The notes under the pieces are model-generated. The model was not told where the DNA came from, searched no databases, and saw only the letters and a list, made by a program, of their open reading frames with translations. Below, in pieces: positions 36,479-46,791 of a stretch of 64,000 nt of DNA (position 1 is its first letter; every line of letters starts with the position of its first letter). The DNA lies in contig NZ_QMDV01000001.1 in NCBI RefSeq assembly GCF_003284895.1, positions 399,080 through 463,079 on the forward strand, written 5' to 3'. The stretch comes from Pontibacter arcticus. Its GTDB lineage: Bacteria; Bacteroidota; Bacteroidia; Cytophagales; Hymenobacteraceae. Made by a program: the position numbers and the translations under genes.

Positions 36479-36826
36479 TTAGAATTTAAGGCCTGCTTCA
36501 CGGGCACCTTCTGCTAATGATTTTACTTTGCCATGATACAAATAGCCAGAACGGTCAAACACAACCTGTGTAATACCTTTTTCTATCGCTTTTGCAGCAA
36601 TCTCTTTACCTACAGTATTGGCAGTTTCAATATTAGCTTTTGCTTGCTCAAGGTTAGCTGAAGAAGCTGCTGCTAATGTTACTCCAGTAGCATCATCAAT
36701 GATTTGCGCATAGATAGAACGGTTGCTTCTGAATACAGATAACCTTGGTCTATCAGAAGTACCAGAAATTTTATTTCTGATACTTCTTTTAATTCTTAAT
36801 CTTCTTTTTGATTTATTATCAGACAT
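36479..36826 (-). CDS. rplR: 50S ribosomal protein L18
   Basis: 115 residues. 5S rRNA-binding protein, with basic N-terminus ([16 protein letters not shown]), [20 protein letters not shown] and the C-terminal [24 protein letters not shown]. With L5 it forms the central protuberance. It starts 8 nt after rplF. Confidence 0.99.
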   Translation of the reverse strand: MSDNKSKRRLRIKRSIRNKISGTSDRPRLSVFRSNRSIYAQIIDDATGVTLAAASSANLEQAKANIETANTVGKEIAAKAIEKGITQVVFDRSGYLYHGKVKSLAEGAREAGLKF

Positions 36827-36834
36827 GATGATGA

Positions 36835-37389
36835 TTATTTAGATGCTGTCTTACCAGCTTTTCTTCTTACAACTTCACCAACAAATCGAATACCTTTTCC
36901 TTTGTAAGGCTCAACTTTGCGTAGTGATCTGATTTTAGCAGCAACCTGACCTATTAATTGCTTGTCATTACTTTCAAGCGTAACAATTGGTGCTTTACCT
37001 TTATCAGTTACTGCAGTAGCTGTAACTTCATCTGGCATTCTTAAGAAGATGTTATGAGAGTAGCCTAAAGCAAGTTCAAGAATTTTTCCCTGAACAGTAG
37101 CTTTATAACCTACACCAACAAGTTCTAATTGCTCTTTATAGCCTTCACTAACACCAACGATCATGTTGTTAATAAGGGATCTGTAAAGACCATGCATTGC
37201 TTTATGACGCTTTTGCTCAGTAGGCCGCTCAACAACCAGTTGGTTGTCTTCTTGCTTTATGATCATATCTTTATCAACAGGAGTTGACAAAGTACCTTTA
37301 GGGCCTTTAACGATAACAACATTATCATTACCAATGGTAACTTCAATATTATTAGGTAGCGCAATCGGCAGTTTTCCTATACGTGACAT
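36835..37389 (-). CDS. rplF: 50S ribosomal protein L6
   Basis: 184 residues in two homologous domains: [17 protein letters not shown] with VKGPKGTLS, then [15 protein letters not shown], and the C-terminal [21 protein letters not shown]. It lies near the GTPase-associated centre. 14 nt after rpsH. Confidence 0.99.
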   Translation of the reverse strand: MSRIGKLPIALPNNIEVTIGNDNVVIVKGPKGTLSTPVDKDMIIKQEDNQLVVERPTEQKRHKAMHGLYRSLINNMIVGVSEGYKEQLELVGVGYKATVQGKILELALGYSHNIFLRMPDEVTATAVTDKGKAPIVTLESNDKQLIGQVAAKIRSLRKVEPYKGKGIRFVGEVVRRKAGKTASK

Positions 37390-37403
37390 TGTCTATTCTC
37401 CTA

Positions 37404-37802
37404 TTAGTAAACGTAACATAAAACTTCACCACCAACGTTAAGTGATTTGGCTTCCTTTTCTGTCATTACTCCTTTAGAAGTTGAAAGAATTGCTACACCT
37501 AAACCATTTAAAACACGTGGTAGATTTTCGCTTCCTGCATATTTTCTAAGCCCTGGCTTACTAATTCGCTCTAACTTAACAATAGAAGGCTGTTTAGTAG
37601 TAGGATTATACTTCAATGCAATTTTGATAGTCCCTTGCACAGCAGCGTCATCAAATTTGTAACTTTGAATATAGCCTTTGTCGTAGAGAACCTTAGTAAT
37701 CTCTTTTTTAATTTTGCTAGATGGTATTTCAACTATTCTGTGGTTAGCTTTAATTGCATTACGCACACGAGTTAAAAAATCTGCTATTGGATCTGAGTTC
37801 AT
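37404..37802 (-). CDS. rpsH: 30S ribosomal protein S8
   Basis: 132 residues. It starts NSDPIADFLTRVRNAIKANH and ends with GVAILSTSKGVMTEKEAKSLNVGGEVLCYVY, including the conserved STSKG RNA-binding loop. Central to 16S rRNA folding; in E. coli S8 represses the spc operon. The 89-nt gap before it, unusual in this block, carries a TATCTTTG -7 element, so rpsH onward may also start from an internal promoter. Confidence 0.99.
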   Translation of the reverse strand: MNSDPIADFLTRVRNAIKANHRIVEIPSSKIKKEITKVLYDKGYIQSYKFDDAAVQGTIKIALKYNPTTKQPSIVKLERISKPGLRKYAGSENLPRVLNGLGVAILSTSKGVMTEKEAKSLNVGGEVLCYVY

Positions 37803-37844
37803 TATGAATCACTTAAATAATGATTGCTTATTATAAGCGAGGGG

Positions 37845-37852
37845 CAAAGATA
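37845..37852 (-). promoter_or_regulatory. Possible internal promoter between rpsN and rpsH
   Basis: The minus strand reads TATCTTTGCCCC, a strong match to TAnnTTTG(C), 43 nt before the rpsH start. The same stretch folds as AAAGATA/TATCTTT. A good -33 TTG is missing, so the call is tentative. Confidence 0.45.
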
Positions 37853-37891
37853 GTAATATCTTTTGCTTTTTCTTAATATGATAAGAAAAAT

Positions 37892-38161
37892 TTACCAGCT
37901 CGACTTTGTTACACCAGGAATTTTACCCATAACAGCAAGTTCTCTGAAAACAACACGAGAAATTCCGAATTTACTCATGTAACCTCTTGGTCTTCCAGAC
38001 AATTTGCAACGGCTATGTAATCTAACAGGAGATGCATTGCGGGGTAATTTATCTAAACCCTCATAATCTCCTTTAGCTTTTAGTTCAGCTCTTTTAGTTG
38101 CATATTTAGCAACTAGCTTTTGTCTTTTAAGCTCTCTGGCTTTTACTGATTCTTTTGCCAT
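37892..38161 (-). CDS. rpsN: 30S ribosomal protein S14 (zinc-independent form)
   Basis: 89 residues from the ATG at 38161; the longer in-frame reading overlaps rplE and adds hydrophobic non-family residues. It starts [20 protein letters not shown] and ends with [19 protein letters not shown]. The longer length and lack of CxxC pairs identify the C-minus type. It binds the 3' domain of 16S rRNA near the A site. Confidence 0.97.
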   Translation of the reverse strand: MAKESVKARELKRQKLVAKYATKRAELKAKGDYEGLDKLPRNASPVRLHSRCKLSGRPRGYMSKFGISRVVFRELAVMGKIPGVTKSSW

Positions 38162-38165
38162 TATA

Positions 38166-38720
38166 TTATTTCTTAATATTACTAAAAGGCATACCAAAGG
38201 CTCTAAGCAACTCATAACTTTCTTCGTCAGTGTTAGCTGTCGTTACGAAAGTTATATCCATACCAGAAATAGCCTTAATCTTATCGATGCTAATTTCAGG
38301 AAAAATGATCTGCTCTTTTACACCTAAAGTATAATTGCCGCGACCATCAAAACCTTTTTCATTAACACCTCTGAAGTCACGCACACGTGGGAGTGCTACA
38401 GTTAAAAGACGATCTAGAAATTCGTACATTTTCTCGCCTCTTAAAGTAACCCTGGCACCAATCGGCATCCCTTCACGAAGTTTGAAGTTAGATACAGATT
38501 TCTTTGCTATAGTAGCAACAGCCTTCTGACCAGAAATTATAGTTAATTCTTCAACACCGATATCAACCAGTTTTTTATCAGATACGGCAGTTCCGATACC
38601 TTTATTGATAGAGATCTTAGTGATCTTAGGTACCTGCATAATATTCTTATACTGGAACTTTTCTCTCAAGGCAGGTACTACCTCATTCTGATATTTCTCT
38701 TTAAATCTTGTAGTAGCCAT
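38166..38720 (-). CDS. rplE: 50S ribosomal protein L5
   Basis: 184 residues. 5S rRNA binder that contacts the P-site t[48 protein letters not shown] and [21 protein letters not shown] are typical. It starts 1 nt after the rplX stop. Confidence 0.99.
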   Translation of the reverse strand: MATTRFKEKYQNEVVPALREKFQYKNIMQVPKITKISINKGIGTAVSDKKLVDIGVEELTIISGQKAVATIAKKSVSNFKLREGMPIGARVTLRGEKMYEFLDRLLTVALPRVRDFRGVNEKGFDGRGNYTLGVKEQIIFPEISIDKIKAISGMDITFVTTANTDEESYELLRAFGMPFSNIKK

Positions 38721-38721
38721 C

Positions 38722-39045
38722 TTAGATTACTTCTCCTGTCTTTTTAGAATAACGCTCTGATTTACCTTCGCTGTTTGTTCTTCTACCAACTTTTACTGTT
38801 TCACCTGACTTTGGATCAAATAAAGCAACATTGCTAGCATGGATTGGAGCTTCTACTTTAGAGATACCACCTTGAGGATTCTTAGCACTTGGCTTAGAAT
38901 GTTTCGTTACAAGATTTAAGCCCTCGATAGTTACTCTTTGTTTTTGAATATCTACAGCAGCTATGCGGCCTGTCTTACCGCGCTCATTACCGGCTAAAAC
39001 TTTAACTGTATCGCCAGTTTTAACATGAAGTTTTTTCTTATTCAT
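38722..39045 (-). CDS. rplX: 50S ribosomal protein L24
   Basis: 107 residues. A KOW motif is at the N-terminus ([21 protein letters not shown]), followed by [20 protein letters not shown]. An early assembly protein near the tunnel exit. 18 nt after rplN. Confidence 0.98.
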   Translation of the reverse strand: MNKKKLHVKTGDTVKVLAGNERGKTGRIAAVDIQKQRVTIEGLNLVTKHSKPSAKNPQGGISKVEAPIHASNVALFDPKSGETVKVGRRTNSEGKSERYSKKTGEVI

Positions 39046-39063
39046 TTTCTCGTGAATTAATGA

Positions 39064-39432
39064 TTAAAGAACTTCAGGTGCTAACGAAACAATCTTCATG
39101 AATTGTTTTTCTCTTAACTCACGAGCAACTGGTCCGAAAATACGTGTACCACGTGGCTCATTGTTAGCATTAAGAAGAACAGCCGCGTTGTCATCAAATC
39201 TGATGTATGAACCGTCTTTTCTTCTTATTTCCTTTTTCGTTCTTACAATTACAGCTTTAGAAACTGTACCTTTTTTAACGTTACCAGAAGAAAGAGCTGA
39301 TTTAACCGTTACCACAATTCTATCACCGATAGAAGCGTATTTTTTACCTGTACCTCCTAAAACACGGATGCAAAGTACTTCTTTAGCTCCACTATTATCA
39401 GCAACAGTAAGTCTTGATTCTTGCTGTATCAT
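39064..39432 (-). CDS. rplN: 50S ribosomal protein L14
   Basis: 122 residues: [41 protein letters not shown] and [18 protein letters not shown] are diagnostic. It lies at the subunit interface with L19. It starts 1 nt after the rpsQ stop. Confidence 0.99.
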   Translation of the reverse strand: MIQQESRLTVADNSGAKEVLCIRVLGGTGKKYASIGDRIVVTVKSALSSGNVKKGTVSKAVIVRTKKEIRRKDGSYIRFDDNAAVLLNANNEPRGTRIFGPVARELREKQFMKIVSLAPEVL

Positions 39433-39433
39433 G

Positions 39434-39691
39434 TTATTTAGCCCTTTCTAAAATTTCTACTAAACGCCAGTTCTTGTTCTTGCTAAGCGGACGAGTTTCC
39501 TGAATTCTAACAGTGTCGCCAATGTTGCACTCATTCTTCTCATCGTGCGCCATGAATTTAGTGGATTTGCTAACGAATTTCCCGTACATAGGGTGTTTCA
39601 TTTTGCTTTCCACTAAAACAGTGATAGACTTGTCCATTTTGTTGCTAACAACCTTACCACTTCTTTCTTTTCTTAAATTTCTTTCGTTCAT
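39434..39691 (-). CDS. rpsQ: 30S ribosomal protein S17
   Basis: 85 residues. An OB-fold protein: [58 protein letters not shown]. It binds 16S rRNA helix 11 and is an early assembly protein. It starts 14 nt after rpmC. Confidence 0.99.
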   Translation of the reverse strand: MNERNLRKERSGKVVSNKMDKSITVLVESKMKHPMYGKFVSKSTKFMAHDEKNECNIGDTVRIQETRPLSKNKNWRLVEILERAK

Positions 39692-39705
39692 GATTTAACT
39701 AAGTA

Positions 39706-39906
39706 TTAAGAGTTAGCCTCAATTTCACGACGACGAATTTCAGTATTCAGACGTGCAATAGTTTGCTTAGCCTCACGTATTTTCATCGGGTTCTCCAAAG
39801 GAGATATAGCATGTGCAAAACGCATGTTCTGCAGGTTGGCACTCTCTGTGTTAAGCTTTTCTTTAATCTCTTCTAAAGACAAAGCTGTTATCTCAGAATT
39901 TTTCAT
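39706..39906 (-). CDS. rpmC: 50S ribosomal protein L29
   Basis: 66 residues: a helical hairpin with SLEEIKEKLNTESANLQNMRF and the ending PMKIREAKQTIARLNTEI. It borders the tunnel exit, where SRP and trigger factor dock. It starts 3 nt after rplP. Confidence 0.98.
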   Translation of the reverse strand: MKNSEITALSLEEIKEKLNTESANLQNMRFAHAISPLENPMKIREAKQTIARLNTEIRRREIEANS

Positions 39907-39909
39907 ATT

Positions 39910-40332
39910 CTATTTCTCAACGTAATCTCTACGTACTACAAATTTTGTTTTTACAGGTAACTTTTGAGCCGCAAGTCGTAAAGACTCTTTTGCAACATCA
40001 AGTGTTACTCCATCAGATTCGAACATGATCGTACCAGGCTTAACAACTGCTACCCAATACTCAGGAGAACCTTTACCTTTACCCATACGCACTTCTGCAG
40101 GCTTCTTGGTAATAGGCTTGTCAGGGAAGATACGGATCCAAACTTGTCCCTCACGTTTCATTGCTCTTGTCATCGCAATACGAGCTGCCTCAATCTGGCG
40201 GCTGGTAATCCACGATGCTTCAAGAGATTTTATAGCAAAAGAGCCAAATGAAATGGTACTGCCTCTATGAGCCAGTCCTTTCACGCGACCTTTCTGCATT
40301 TTTCTATATTTAGTCCTTTTCGGCTGTAACAT
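39910..40332 (-). CDS. rplP: 50S ribosomal protein L16
   Basis: 140 residues. It starts [20 protein letters not shown] and has [19 protein letters not shown] and [20 protein letters not shown], whose conserved Arg loop hydroxylated in some bacteria is near the peptidyl transferase centre. 30 nt after rpsC. Confidence 0.99.
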   Translation of the reverse strand: MLQPKRTKYRKMQKGRVKGLAHRGSTISFGSFAIKSLEASWITSRQIEAARIAMTRAMKREGQVWIRIFPDKPITKKPAEVRMGKGKGSPEYWVAVVKPGTIMFESDGVTLDVAKESLRLAAQKLPVKTKFVVRRDYVEK

Positions 40333-40362
40333 TTTCTAAAACTTAATAATGTTAACTAACAA

Positions 40363-41136
40363 TTATTGACGACGCTTGGTGTTGCGTTTTGGAGCACCGG
40401 CATCCGACTTTTTATTTCGGTTATTACCAGCATTATTTCCTCTTCTATCACCACCCTGAGATGCGCCTGGCCCTTTGCTTTCTAAACCTGCATTAGGAGT
40501 TAGATCTTTCTTGCCATAAACTTCGCCTTTAAAGATCCATACTTTGATTCCGATCTTTCCATACACAGTCTGTGCTTCAGACAATGCATAATCAATATCA
40601 GCTCTTAAAGTATGAAGAGGTGTTCTGCCTTCTTTATAATGCTCGGTTCTTGCCATTTCAGCACCACCAAGACGACCTGAAACCTGTACTTTAATACCTT
40701 CAGCACCTACACGAAGAGCACCAGCAATTGCTTGTTTCATTGCACGTCTGAAAGATATACGTGCTTGTAACTGCTGTGCAATTGACTCCCCAACAAGCTT
40801 TGCATCTAACTCAGGACGTTTAATTTCAAAGATGTTAATCTGAACATCTTTGTTAGTTAACTTCTTAAGTTCTTCTTTGATCTTGTCTACTTCCTGACCA
40901 CCTTTACCGATAACAACACCTGGACGAGCAGTGTTAATTGTTACAGTGATACGCTTAAGGGTTCTCTCAATGATGATTTTAGAGATACCACCTTTAGGAA
41001 TACGAATCAGGATATATTTTCTGATTTTTTCATCTTCAACCAGCTTCTCAGCAAAATCTTTACCGCCATACCAGTTAGAATCCCATCCCTTGATAACTCC
41101 GAGGCGAAAACCTATTGGATTTACTTTTTGTCCCAT
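40363..41136 (-). CDS. rpsC: 30S ribosomal protein S3
   Basis: 257 residues. It begins [20 protein letters not shown]; the KH domain has [21 protein letters not shown] and the C-terminal domain [21 protein letters not shown] low-complexity Gly/Asn/Lys-rich tail (about residues 218-257) makes it longer than the 233-residue E. coli protein. It lies at mRNA entry and starts 8 nt after rplV. Confidence 0.99.
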   Translation of the reverse strand: MGQKVNPIGFRLGVIKGWDSNWYGGKDFAEKLVEDEKIRKYILIRIPKGGISKIIIERTLKRITVTINTARPGVVIGKGGQEVDKIKEELKKLTNKDVQINIFEIKRPELDAKLVGESIAQQLQARISFRRAMKQAIAGALRVGAEGIKVQVSGRLGGAEMARTEHYKEGRTPLHTLRADIDYALSEAQTVYGKIGIKVWIFKGEVYGKKDLTPNAGLESKGPGASQGGDRRGNNAGNNRNKKSDAGAPKRNTKRRQ

Positions 41137-41144
41137 ATTCTTAA

Positions 41145-41534
41145 CTATTTGGCGCTTTTAGATTTTTTTGTATTTACCGCTAGTTGCTCTTCTGTCATGC
41201 TGTCAATAACAACAGTTACATGGTTAGATCTTTTTCTGATTCGGTATCCTCTTCCCTGAGGAGCAGGACGAAGACGTTTTAACATCTTACCTTCATCAAC
41301 AAAAATTTCTTTAATATAAAGGTTCGCATCTTCAATACGACCTTCCTCGTTACCCTGCTGCCAGTTAGACAAAGCAGATAAAAGAAGTTTTTCTATTCGC
41401 TCAGCTCCAGAATTCGCTTCGAATTTTAGAAGAGCAAGTGCTCTTGATACACTTTTTCCGCGTATCAATCCTGCTACTAACCTCATTTTACGAGGTGAAG
41501 TAGGCACATTTTTTAGTTTTGCTACTGCTTGCAT
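41145..41534 (-). CDS. rplV: 50S ribosomal protein L22
   Basis: 129 residues from the ATG at 41534, 1 nt after the rpsS stop; a longer in-frame reading would overlap rpsS. Motifs [20 protein letters not shown], the beta-hairpin that lines the exit tunnel ([19 protein letters not shown]) and IDSMTEEQ are present. Mutations in that hairpin give macrolide resistance elsewhere; nothing unusual is seen here. Confidence 0.98.
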   Translation of the reverse strand: MQAVAKLKNVPTSPRKMRLVAGLIRGKSVSRALALLKFEANSGAERIEKLLLSALSNWQQGNEEGRIEDANLYIKEIFVDEGKMLKRLRPAPQGRGYRIRKRSNHVTVVIDSMTEEQLAVNTKKSKSAK

Positions 41535-41535
41535 C

Positions 41536-41814
41536 TTAGCGCTTACCTTTATCTTTTTTCGCAACGTGACCTCTGAAATTTCTGGTTGGTGCAAACTCTC
41601 CAAGTTTGTGACCTACCATGTTCTCAGTTACATAAACCGGAATAAATTTATTTCCATTATGTACTGCAAATGTATGACCTACGAAATCCGGAGAAATCAT
41701 TGATCTTCTTGACCAAGTCTTGATAACTGATTTTTTACCAGACTCGTTCATTACATTAACTTTATTCTCAAGCCTATAGTCAATATAAGGCCCTTTTTTT
41801 AATGATCTAGCCAT
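41536..41814 (-). CDS. rpsS: 30S ribosomal protein S19
   Basis: 92 residues: [38 protein letters not shown] and [20 protein letters not shown] are diagnostic. It lies in the 30S head and pairs with S13. It starts 3 nt after rplB. Confidence 0.99.
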   Translation of the reverse strand: MARSLKKGPYIDYRLENKVNVMNESGKKSVIKTWSRRSMISPDFVGHTFAVHNGNKFIPVYVTENMVGHKLGEFAPTRNFRGHVAKKDKGKR

Positions 41815-41817
41815 TTA

Positions 41818-42642
41818 TTATTTCTTTCCTCTATTAACAATAAGCTTTTCAGAATATTTATTCTTGTTTCTAGTCTTAAGACCTTTAGAATACAAGCCTT
41901 TACGTGAACGTGGGTGACCACCTGATGATTTACCTTCACCACCACCCATAGGGTGATCCACTGGGTTCATCGCTACACCTCTTACTCTTGGTCTCTTGCC
42001 CATCCATCTGCTACGTCCTGCTTTACCAAGCTTAACGTTCATATGATCTGAGTTTGAAACTGTACCTACTGTTGCATAGCAATTCACAAGTACCATTCTT
42101 AATTCACCTGATGGCAACTTAATCGTTGCATATCTTCCTTCTCTTGCTACTAACTGAGCATATGAGCCTGCACTTCTTGCAAGTGTAGCACCATTCCCTG
42201 GTTGTAACTCAATATTGTGGATGATTGTACCTAGAGGAATATCAGATAATGGTAAACAGTTACCAACTTCAGGAGCAATACCAGGACCAGATAATATTAC
42301 TGTCCCTACCTGTAAACCAGCTGGAGCAATAATATAGCTTTTCTCGCCGTCTGCATAAAATACTAAAGCAATACGAGCAGTCCTGTTTGGATCGTACTCA
42401 ATTGTTTTAACAGTTGCAGGTACTCCGTACTTTGTACGCTTGAAGTCAATTACTCTGTACTTTTTCTTATGTCCACCGCCAATATAGCGCATGGTCATTT
42501 TTCCTGAGTTATTGCGTCCACCAGATTTTTTGATAGGTGCCAACAAAGATTTTTCAGGCGTATTGCTTGTGATCTCGTCAAAAGCAGGCGCTATTCTAAA
42601 TCTTTGACCTGGTGTTATTGGTCTTAACTTTTTTAAAGCCAT
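41818..42642 (-). CDS. rplB: 50S ribosomal protein L2
   Basis: 274 residues. It contains the highly conserved peptidyl-transferase-proximal motif [20 protein letters not shown] with the functional His, plus [19 protein letters not shown]. Required for subunit joining. 10 nt after rplW. Confidence 0.99.
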   Translation of the reverse strand: MALKKLRPITPGQRFRIAPAFDEITSNTPEKSLLAPIKKSGGRNNSGKMTMRYIGGGHKKKYRVIDFKRTKYGVPATVKTIEYDPNRTARIALVFYADGEKSYIIAPAGLQVGTVILSGPGIAPEVGNCLPLSDIPLGTIIHNIELQPGNGATLARSAGSYAQLVAREGRYATIKLPSGELRMVLVNCYATVGTVSNSDHMNVKLGKAGRSRWMGKRPRVRGVAMNPVDHPMGGGEGKSSGGHPRSRKGLYSKGLKTRNKNKYSEKLIVNRGKK

Positions 42643-42652
42643 TTTGAATTAA

Positions 42653-42940
42653 TTATATGCCGCTGTAAAAGTCTATTACTTCACCCTCTTTCAGGGTTAC
42701 AATTGCTTTTTTAATCATTGAGGTTTGGCCAGTTACAGCACCAGACTTTGTATGTCTGCTCTTCATTTTGCCTAAAGCTCTCATTGTAGCTACTTGTGTT
42801 ACTGTAACACCATAAGCTTTTTCCACTGCCTTTCTAATTTCTACTTTATTAGCCTTAATATTGACTTCAAAAGCATATTTACCAACTTCGTTGATAGCAG
42901 CGTACTTTTCAGTGATTATTGGTCTCTTTAAGATATTCAT
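42653..42940 (-). CDS. rplW: 50S ribosomal protein L23
   Basis: 95 residues: LKRPIITEKYAAINEVGKYAF and VNIKANKVEIRKAVEKAYGV. Main docking site for SRP and trigger factor at the tunnel exit. Its start codon overlaps the rplD stop by 1 nt (TAATG), so they are translationally coupled. Confidence 0.98.
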   Translation of the reverse strand: MNILKRPIITEKYAAINEVGKYAFEVNIKANKVEIRKAVEKAYGVTVTQVATMRALGKMKSRHTKSGAVTGQTSMIKKAIVTLKEGEVIDFYSGI

Positions 42941-43569
42941 TACCGTTCGCTATAGAGAGTTTCTAAAACATTTACAGACTCTTCTGAAATTAGAAGTTTC
43001 TCTGTGTTTAGCAGATCATATGTGTTCAGATCTGAAGCTACAGAAACTTTAAATTTTGGAAGGTTTCTGCTAGATAAAATAATGTTCTTATCTAAAGCAG
43101 GTAATACCATTAATGTCTTTCCTGTAATATTCAGATTAGACAAGATGCTTTTAAATTCTTTTGTTTTAGGTGCTTCTAAAGAAAATGATTCTAATAGAGC
43201 AACTTTATTATCACGCGCTAATAAAGAAAGCGCTGAAAGTCTTGCTAAGAATTTTAATTTCTTGTTTAACTTAAAAGTATAGTTTCTTGGTCTTGGACCA
43301 AATACTCTACCTCCACCAACAAAAACTGGTGATTTTAAGCTACCTGCGCGAGCGCCACCAGTACCTTTTTGCTTCTTGATCTTCTTGGTAGATCCAGCTA
43401 CTTCATTACGCTCTTTCGACTTATGCGTACCTTGTCTCTGGTTTGCCAAGTACTGCTTTACGTCAAGATACATTGCATGCCCATTTGGCTCAATACCAAA
43501 TATAGCATCAGAAAGTGTTACCTTTCTGCCTGTATCCTCACCTTTAATATTCAATACAGAAAGCTCCAT
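42940..43569 (-). CDS. rplD: 50S ribosomal protein L4
   Basis: 209 residues from the ATG at 43569, 1 nt after the rplC stop (an upstream TTG is possible but overlaps rplC). [40 protein letters not shown] and [11 protein letters not shown] mark the tunnel-lining loop. In E. coli L4 represses the S10 operon. No sign of a macrolide-resistance insertion in the loop. Confidence 0.98.
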   Translation of the reverse strand: MELSVLNIKGEDTGRKVTLSDAIFGIEPNGHAMYLDVKQYLANQRQGTHKSKERNEVAGSTKKIKKQKGTGGARAGSLKSPVFVGGGRVFGPRPRNYTFKLNKKLKFLARLSALSLLARDNKVALLESFSLEAPKTKEFKSILSNLNITGKTLMVLPALDKNIILSSRNLPKFKVSVASDLNTYDLLNTEKLLISEESVNVLETLYSER

Positions 43570-43570
43570 T

Positions 43571-44188
43571 TTATTTCTCAATTAACACGTAAGAATTTTT
43601 GGCACCCGGTATAGAGCCACTAACAACTATAAGGTTTTTTTCTGTGATCACTCTAACCACTGTCAGGTTTTGAATTTTCACTCTGTTACCGCCCATTCTA
43701 CCAGCCATGCGCATACCTTTGAATACTCTTGAAGGCCAAGAGCATGCACCAATAGAACCAGGGTGTCTTGCTCTGTTGTGCTGACCGTGTGTCTGTCCAC
43801 CAACACCAGCAAAGTTATGTCGCTTAACTACGCCTTGGAATCCTTTACCTTTTGATGTGCCAACCACATCTACAAATTCACCCACTAGGAATAAATTTGC
43901 ATCAACGATATCCCCCAGGTTAAAATTAGCTCCTTCAACATCGAACTCAGCGATTTTCTTTTTTGGAGTTGTGTTTGCTTTTTGAAAGTGACCAGCTTGT
44001 GCTTTCGTTACTCTTTTCAGCTTTTTGTCGCCATAGCCTAACTGAACAGCTGCATAGCCATCTGTTTCGACTGTCTTCACCTGAGTAACTACACATGGTC
44101 CTGCTTGAATAAGCGTAACTGGTGTGTATTTACCATCTGCTGTGAAGAGGCTTGTCATTCCGATTTTTTTACCGATAATTCCAGGCAT
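43571..44188 (-). CDS. rplC: 50S ribosomal protein L3
   Basis: 205 residues. It starts [20 protein letters not shown] and has [20 protein letters not shown] with the loop that reaches the peptidyl transferase centre. It is the first gene of the S10-type block after a strong terminator, with its own consensus promoter about 60 nt upstream. Confidence 0.99.
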   Translation of the reverse strand: MPGIIGKKIGMTSLFTADGKYTPVTLIQAGPCVVTQVKTVETDGYAAVQLGYGDKKLKRVTKAQAGHFQKANTTPKKKIAEFDVEGANFNLGDIVDANLFLVGEFVDVVGTSKGKGFQGVVKRHNFAGVGGQTHGQHNRARHPGSIGACSWPSRVFKGMRMAGRMGGNRVKIQNLTVVRVITEKNLIVVSGSIPGAKNSYVLIEK

Positions 44189-44250
44189 TCAACTTGTTTT
44201 TAAAAGATGGAAATTATATTTTCTTCGCCCTCAGTTTTGCTAAGGGAGTG

Positions 44251-44282
44251 CAAAGTTAAAAAATATTTGTGCTTTTCCGCAA
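44251..44282 (-). promoter_or_regulatory. Promoter of the rplC-led ribosomal operon
   Basis: The minus strand reads TTG, 21 nt, TAACTTTGCAC, matching the Bacteroidota consensus. It lies between the rpsJ terminator and the rplC start, about 62 nt before the ATG. Confidence 0.75.
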
Positions 44283-44310
44283 CTTTTCTCTAAAATATTT
44301 ATTATCAATA

Positions 44311-44361
44311 CACTATTATAAAAAAAGGAGAGCTTTTGGCTCTCCTTTTTTTATAATAGTG
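44311..44361 (-). terminator. Strong terminator between rpsJ and rplC
   Basis: A perfect 23-bp stem (44311-44333 with 44339-44361) and a 5-nt loop TTTTG; the stem contains GGAGAGC and runs of A/T. It starts 7 nt after the rpsJ stop and separates the str-type unit from the rplC-led unit. Confidence 0.93.
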
Positions 44362-44368
44362 TTGTTCA

Positions 44369-44674
44369 TCAAACTTTTATTTCAACATCAACACCACTTG
44401 GTAATTCAAGCTTCATTAATGCGTCAACGGTTTTTGAACTTGTAGAATAGATATCAACTAATCTTTTGTAAGTACATAGTTGAAACTGCTCACGTGCTTT
44501 TTTGTTCACGTGTGGTGAACGTAATACTGTGAACTTATCTTTTTCAGTTGGAAGTGGAATTGGCCCGCTTACTATAGCACCGGTAGCCTTTACAGCCTTC
44601 ACAATTTTTTCTGCTGATTTATCAACCAGATTATGATCGTAAGACTTCAGTTTAATTCTGATTTTCTGATTCAT
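44369..44674 (-). CDS. rpsJ: 30S ribosomal protein S10
   Basis: 101 residues: [57 protein letters not shown]. Also called NusE, it works with NusG (58.7 kb) in antitermination. Unlike in E. coli, where it heads the S10 operon, here it is the last gene after fusA and is cut off from rplC by a terminator. Confidence 0.99.
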   Translation of the reverse strand: MNQKIRIKLKSYDHNLVDKSAEKIVKAVKATGAIVSGPIPLPTEKDKFTVLRSPHVNKKAREQFQLCTYKRLVDIYSTSSKTVDALMKLELPSGVDVEIKV

Positions 44675-44685
44675 TATTTATACAA

Positions 44686-46788
44686 CTATTTAGCTGAAGT
44701 TCCTTTCAATTTCGCAATAATGCCATCGGCCAAGTTCTGCGGTACTTGCTCATAATGAGAGAAAGTAAGGGATGCTGTTGCTCTACCTGACGTGATCGTA
44801 CGTAGATCGGTTACATAACCGAACAGTTCTGATAATGGTACATTGGCTTTAACAACAGTTGCTGTTCCTTTTGTATCCATACCTTTCATCAAACCTCTTC
44901 TTCTGTTCAAGTCACCTGTTACCGGACCAGTATACTCATCAGGAGTAACTACATCTACAGCCATGATTGGCTCAAGAAGTTTTGGTGCACATTGCTTACC
45001 TGCTTCTTTGAAACCTTGGCGAGCTGCCAATTCAAATGAGAGTGCATCAGAGTCAACATCGTGGAATGATCCGTGGAATAAACGCACTTTCATCGAATCA
45101 ATAGGGAAGCCTGCAAGAATACCATTTTTCATAGCTTCTTCGAAGCCTTTCTGAATAGCTGGTATAAATTCTTTTGGAATAACACCGCCTACAATGGCAT
45201 TCTCAAACTGAAGACCTTGTTTGTCATCATCACGCGGCCCTAAGTTAAATACGATATCGGCAAACTTACCACGACCACCTGATTGCTTTTTGAACACTTC
45301 ACGGTGCTCTACAGTCTTGGTAATTGTTTCTTTGTATGCCACTTGTGGCGCACCTTGGTTCAATTCTACTTTGAACTCACGCTTCATACGATCAATGATG
45401 ATCTCCAGGTGAAGTTCACCCATTCCTCTCAGAATAGTCTGACCTGTTTCCTCATCCGTATTAACTTGAAGTGTAGGATCTTCTTCGATCAGTTTAGCAA
45501 TAGCCATACCCATCTTATCTGCATCGGACTGTGTTTTAGGTTCGATAGCATAGCCAATTACTGGCTCAGGGAATTCCATTGACTCCAGAACTATCTTCGC
45601 ATTTTGATCACAAAGCGTATCTCCAGTCTTTATATCTTTAAATCCAACTACTGCACCAATATCACCTGCCTCTAATCTATCAATCTGATTCTGCTTATTA
45701 GCATGCATCTGGAAGATACGAGAGATACGCTCTTTATTATTAGATCTGGTGTTATATACATAAGAACCTGATTCTAAAACACCTGAGTATGCTCTTACAA
45801 AGCAAAGGCGACCTACATATGGATCTGTTGCAATTTTAAATCCTAGTCCAGCAAATGGCTCCGTAACACTTGGCTTACGGGATACTTCATTTCCAGTATC
45901 TGGATCTGTACCTGTAATGCTTTCTTTATCCATTGGTGATGGACAAAGCGCCATTACATAGTCAAGCATTGTTTGAACACCTTTGTTTTTGAAAGACGAA
46001 CCACAAAGCATTGGAACAATAGCTAAGTCGATTGTAGCAGCACGAAGAGCAGCAAGAATTTCATCTTCAGTAATTGATGCAGGATCTTCGAAGTATTTCT
46101 CCATTAATCTCTCATCATAATCAGCTACTGCTTCAAGAAGTTTTTCTCTGTATTCCAGAGCTTCTTCCATCATATCGTCTGGAATTGGAACTTCAGTAAA
46201 GGTCATACCTTTATCTTGCTCATTCCAAACAATCCCTCTGAAGTTAACTAAATCAACTACACCTTTGAAGTTATCCTCAGAACCAATTGGTAACTGAAGC
46301 GCTACAGCATTGCTTCCAAGCATTTCTTTCACTTGCTTACATACAGCAAGGAAATCAGCTCCTGAACGGTCCATTTTATTAACGAAACCGATACGAGCTA
46401 CTTTATAGTTATCTGCTAAACGCCAGTTAGTTTCTGACTGAGGCTCAACCCCATCAACTGCACTGAAAAGGAATACTAAGCCATCAAGTACACGTAATGA
46501 ACGGTTAACTTCTACTGTAAAGTCAACGTGACCCGGTGTATCTATAATGTTGATATGATATTGCTGACCTCTGTAATCCCAGTTTACAGTAACAGCAGCT
46601 GAAGTAATTGTAATACCTCTTTCCTGCTCTTGCTCCATCCAGTCAGTAGTAGCACCACCTTCGTGAACTTCACCTAACTTGTGAGATTTACCTGTATAAT
46701 AAAGTATACGCTCAGTCGTAGTGGTTTTACCAGCATCAATGTGCGCAGCAATACCAATATTTCTTGTGTATTTTAAATCGCGAGCCAT
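44686..46788 (-). CDS. fusA: Translation elongation factor G
   Basis: 700 residues, full length. The G domain has [20 protein letters not shown], the switch region [36 protein letters not shown] and [12 protein letters not shown]; domains II-V follow, with the conserved [14 protein letters not shown] and domain [18 protein letters not shown]. It drives tRNA-mRNA translocation. It is 3 nt from rpsG and 11 nt from rpsJ. Confidence 0.99.
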   Translation of the reverse strand: MARDLKYTRNIGIAAHIDAGKTTTTERILYYTGKSHKLGEVHEGGATTDWMEQEQERGITITSAAVTVNWDYRGQQYHINIIDTPGHVDFTVEVNRSLRVLDGLVFLFSAVDGVEPQSETNWRLADNYKVARIGFVNKMDRSGADFLAVCKQVKEMLGSNAVALQLPIGSEDNFKGVVDLVNFRGIVWNEQDKGMTFTEVPIPDDMMEEALEYREKLLEAVADYDERLMEKYFEDPASITEDEILAALRAATIDLAIVPMLCGSSFKNKGVQTMLDYVMALCPSPMDKESITGTDPDTGNEVSRKPSVTEPFAGLGFKIATDPYVGRLCFVRAYSGVLESGSYVYNTRSNNKERISRIFQMHANKQNQIDRLEAGDIGAVVGFKDIKTGDTLCDQNAKIVLESMEFPEPVIGYAIEPKTQSDADKMGMAIAKLIEEDPTLQVNTDEETGQTILRGMGELHLEIIIDRMKREFKVELNQGAPQVAYKETITKTVEHREVFKKQSGGRGKFADIVFNLGPRDDDKQGLQFENAIVGGVIPKEFIPAIQKGFEEAMKNGILAGFPIDSMKVRLFHGSFHDVDSDALSFELAARQGFKEAGKQCAPKLLEPIMAVDVVTPDEYTGPVTGDLNRRRGLMKGMDTKGTATVVKANVPLSELFGYVTDLRTITSGRATASLTFSHYEQVPQNLADGIIAKLKGTSAK

Positions 46789-46791
46789 TAA

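Noticed and set aside
41145-43569. Macrolide-resistance mutations in L4 or L22
   Set aside because: The tunnel loops show no insertions or deletions.
41145-43581. Longer N-termini for rplV and rplD
   Set aside because: Longer readings overlap the preceding gene and add residues outside the family; the ATG one base after the previous stop is better.
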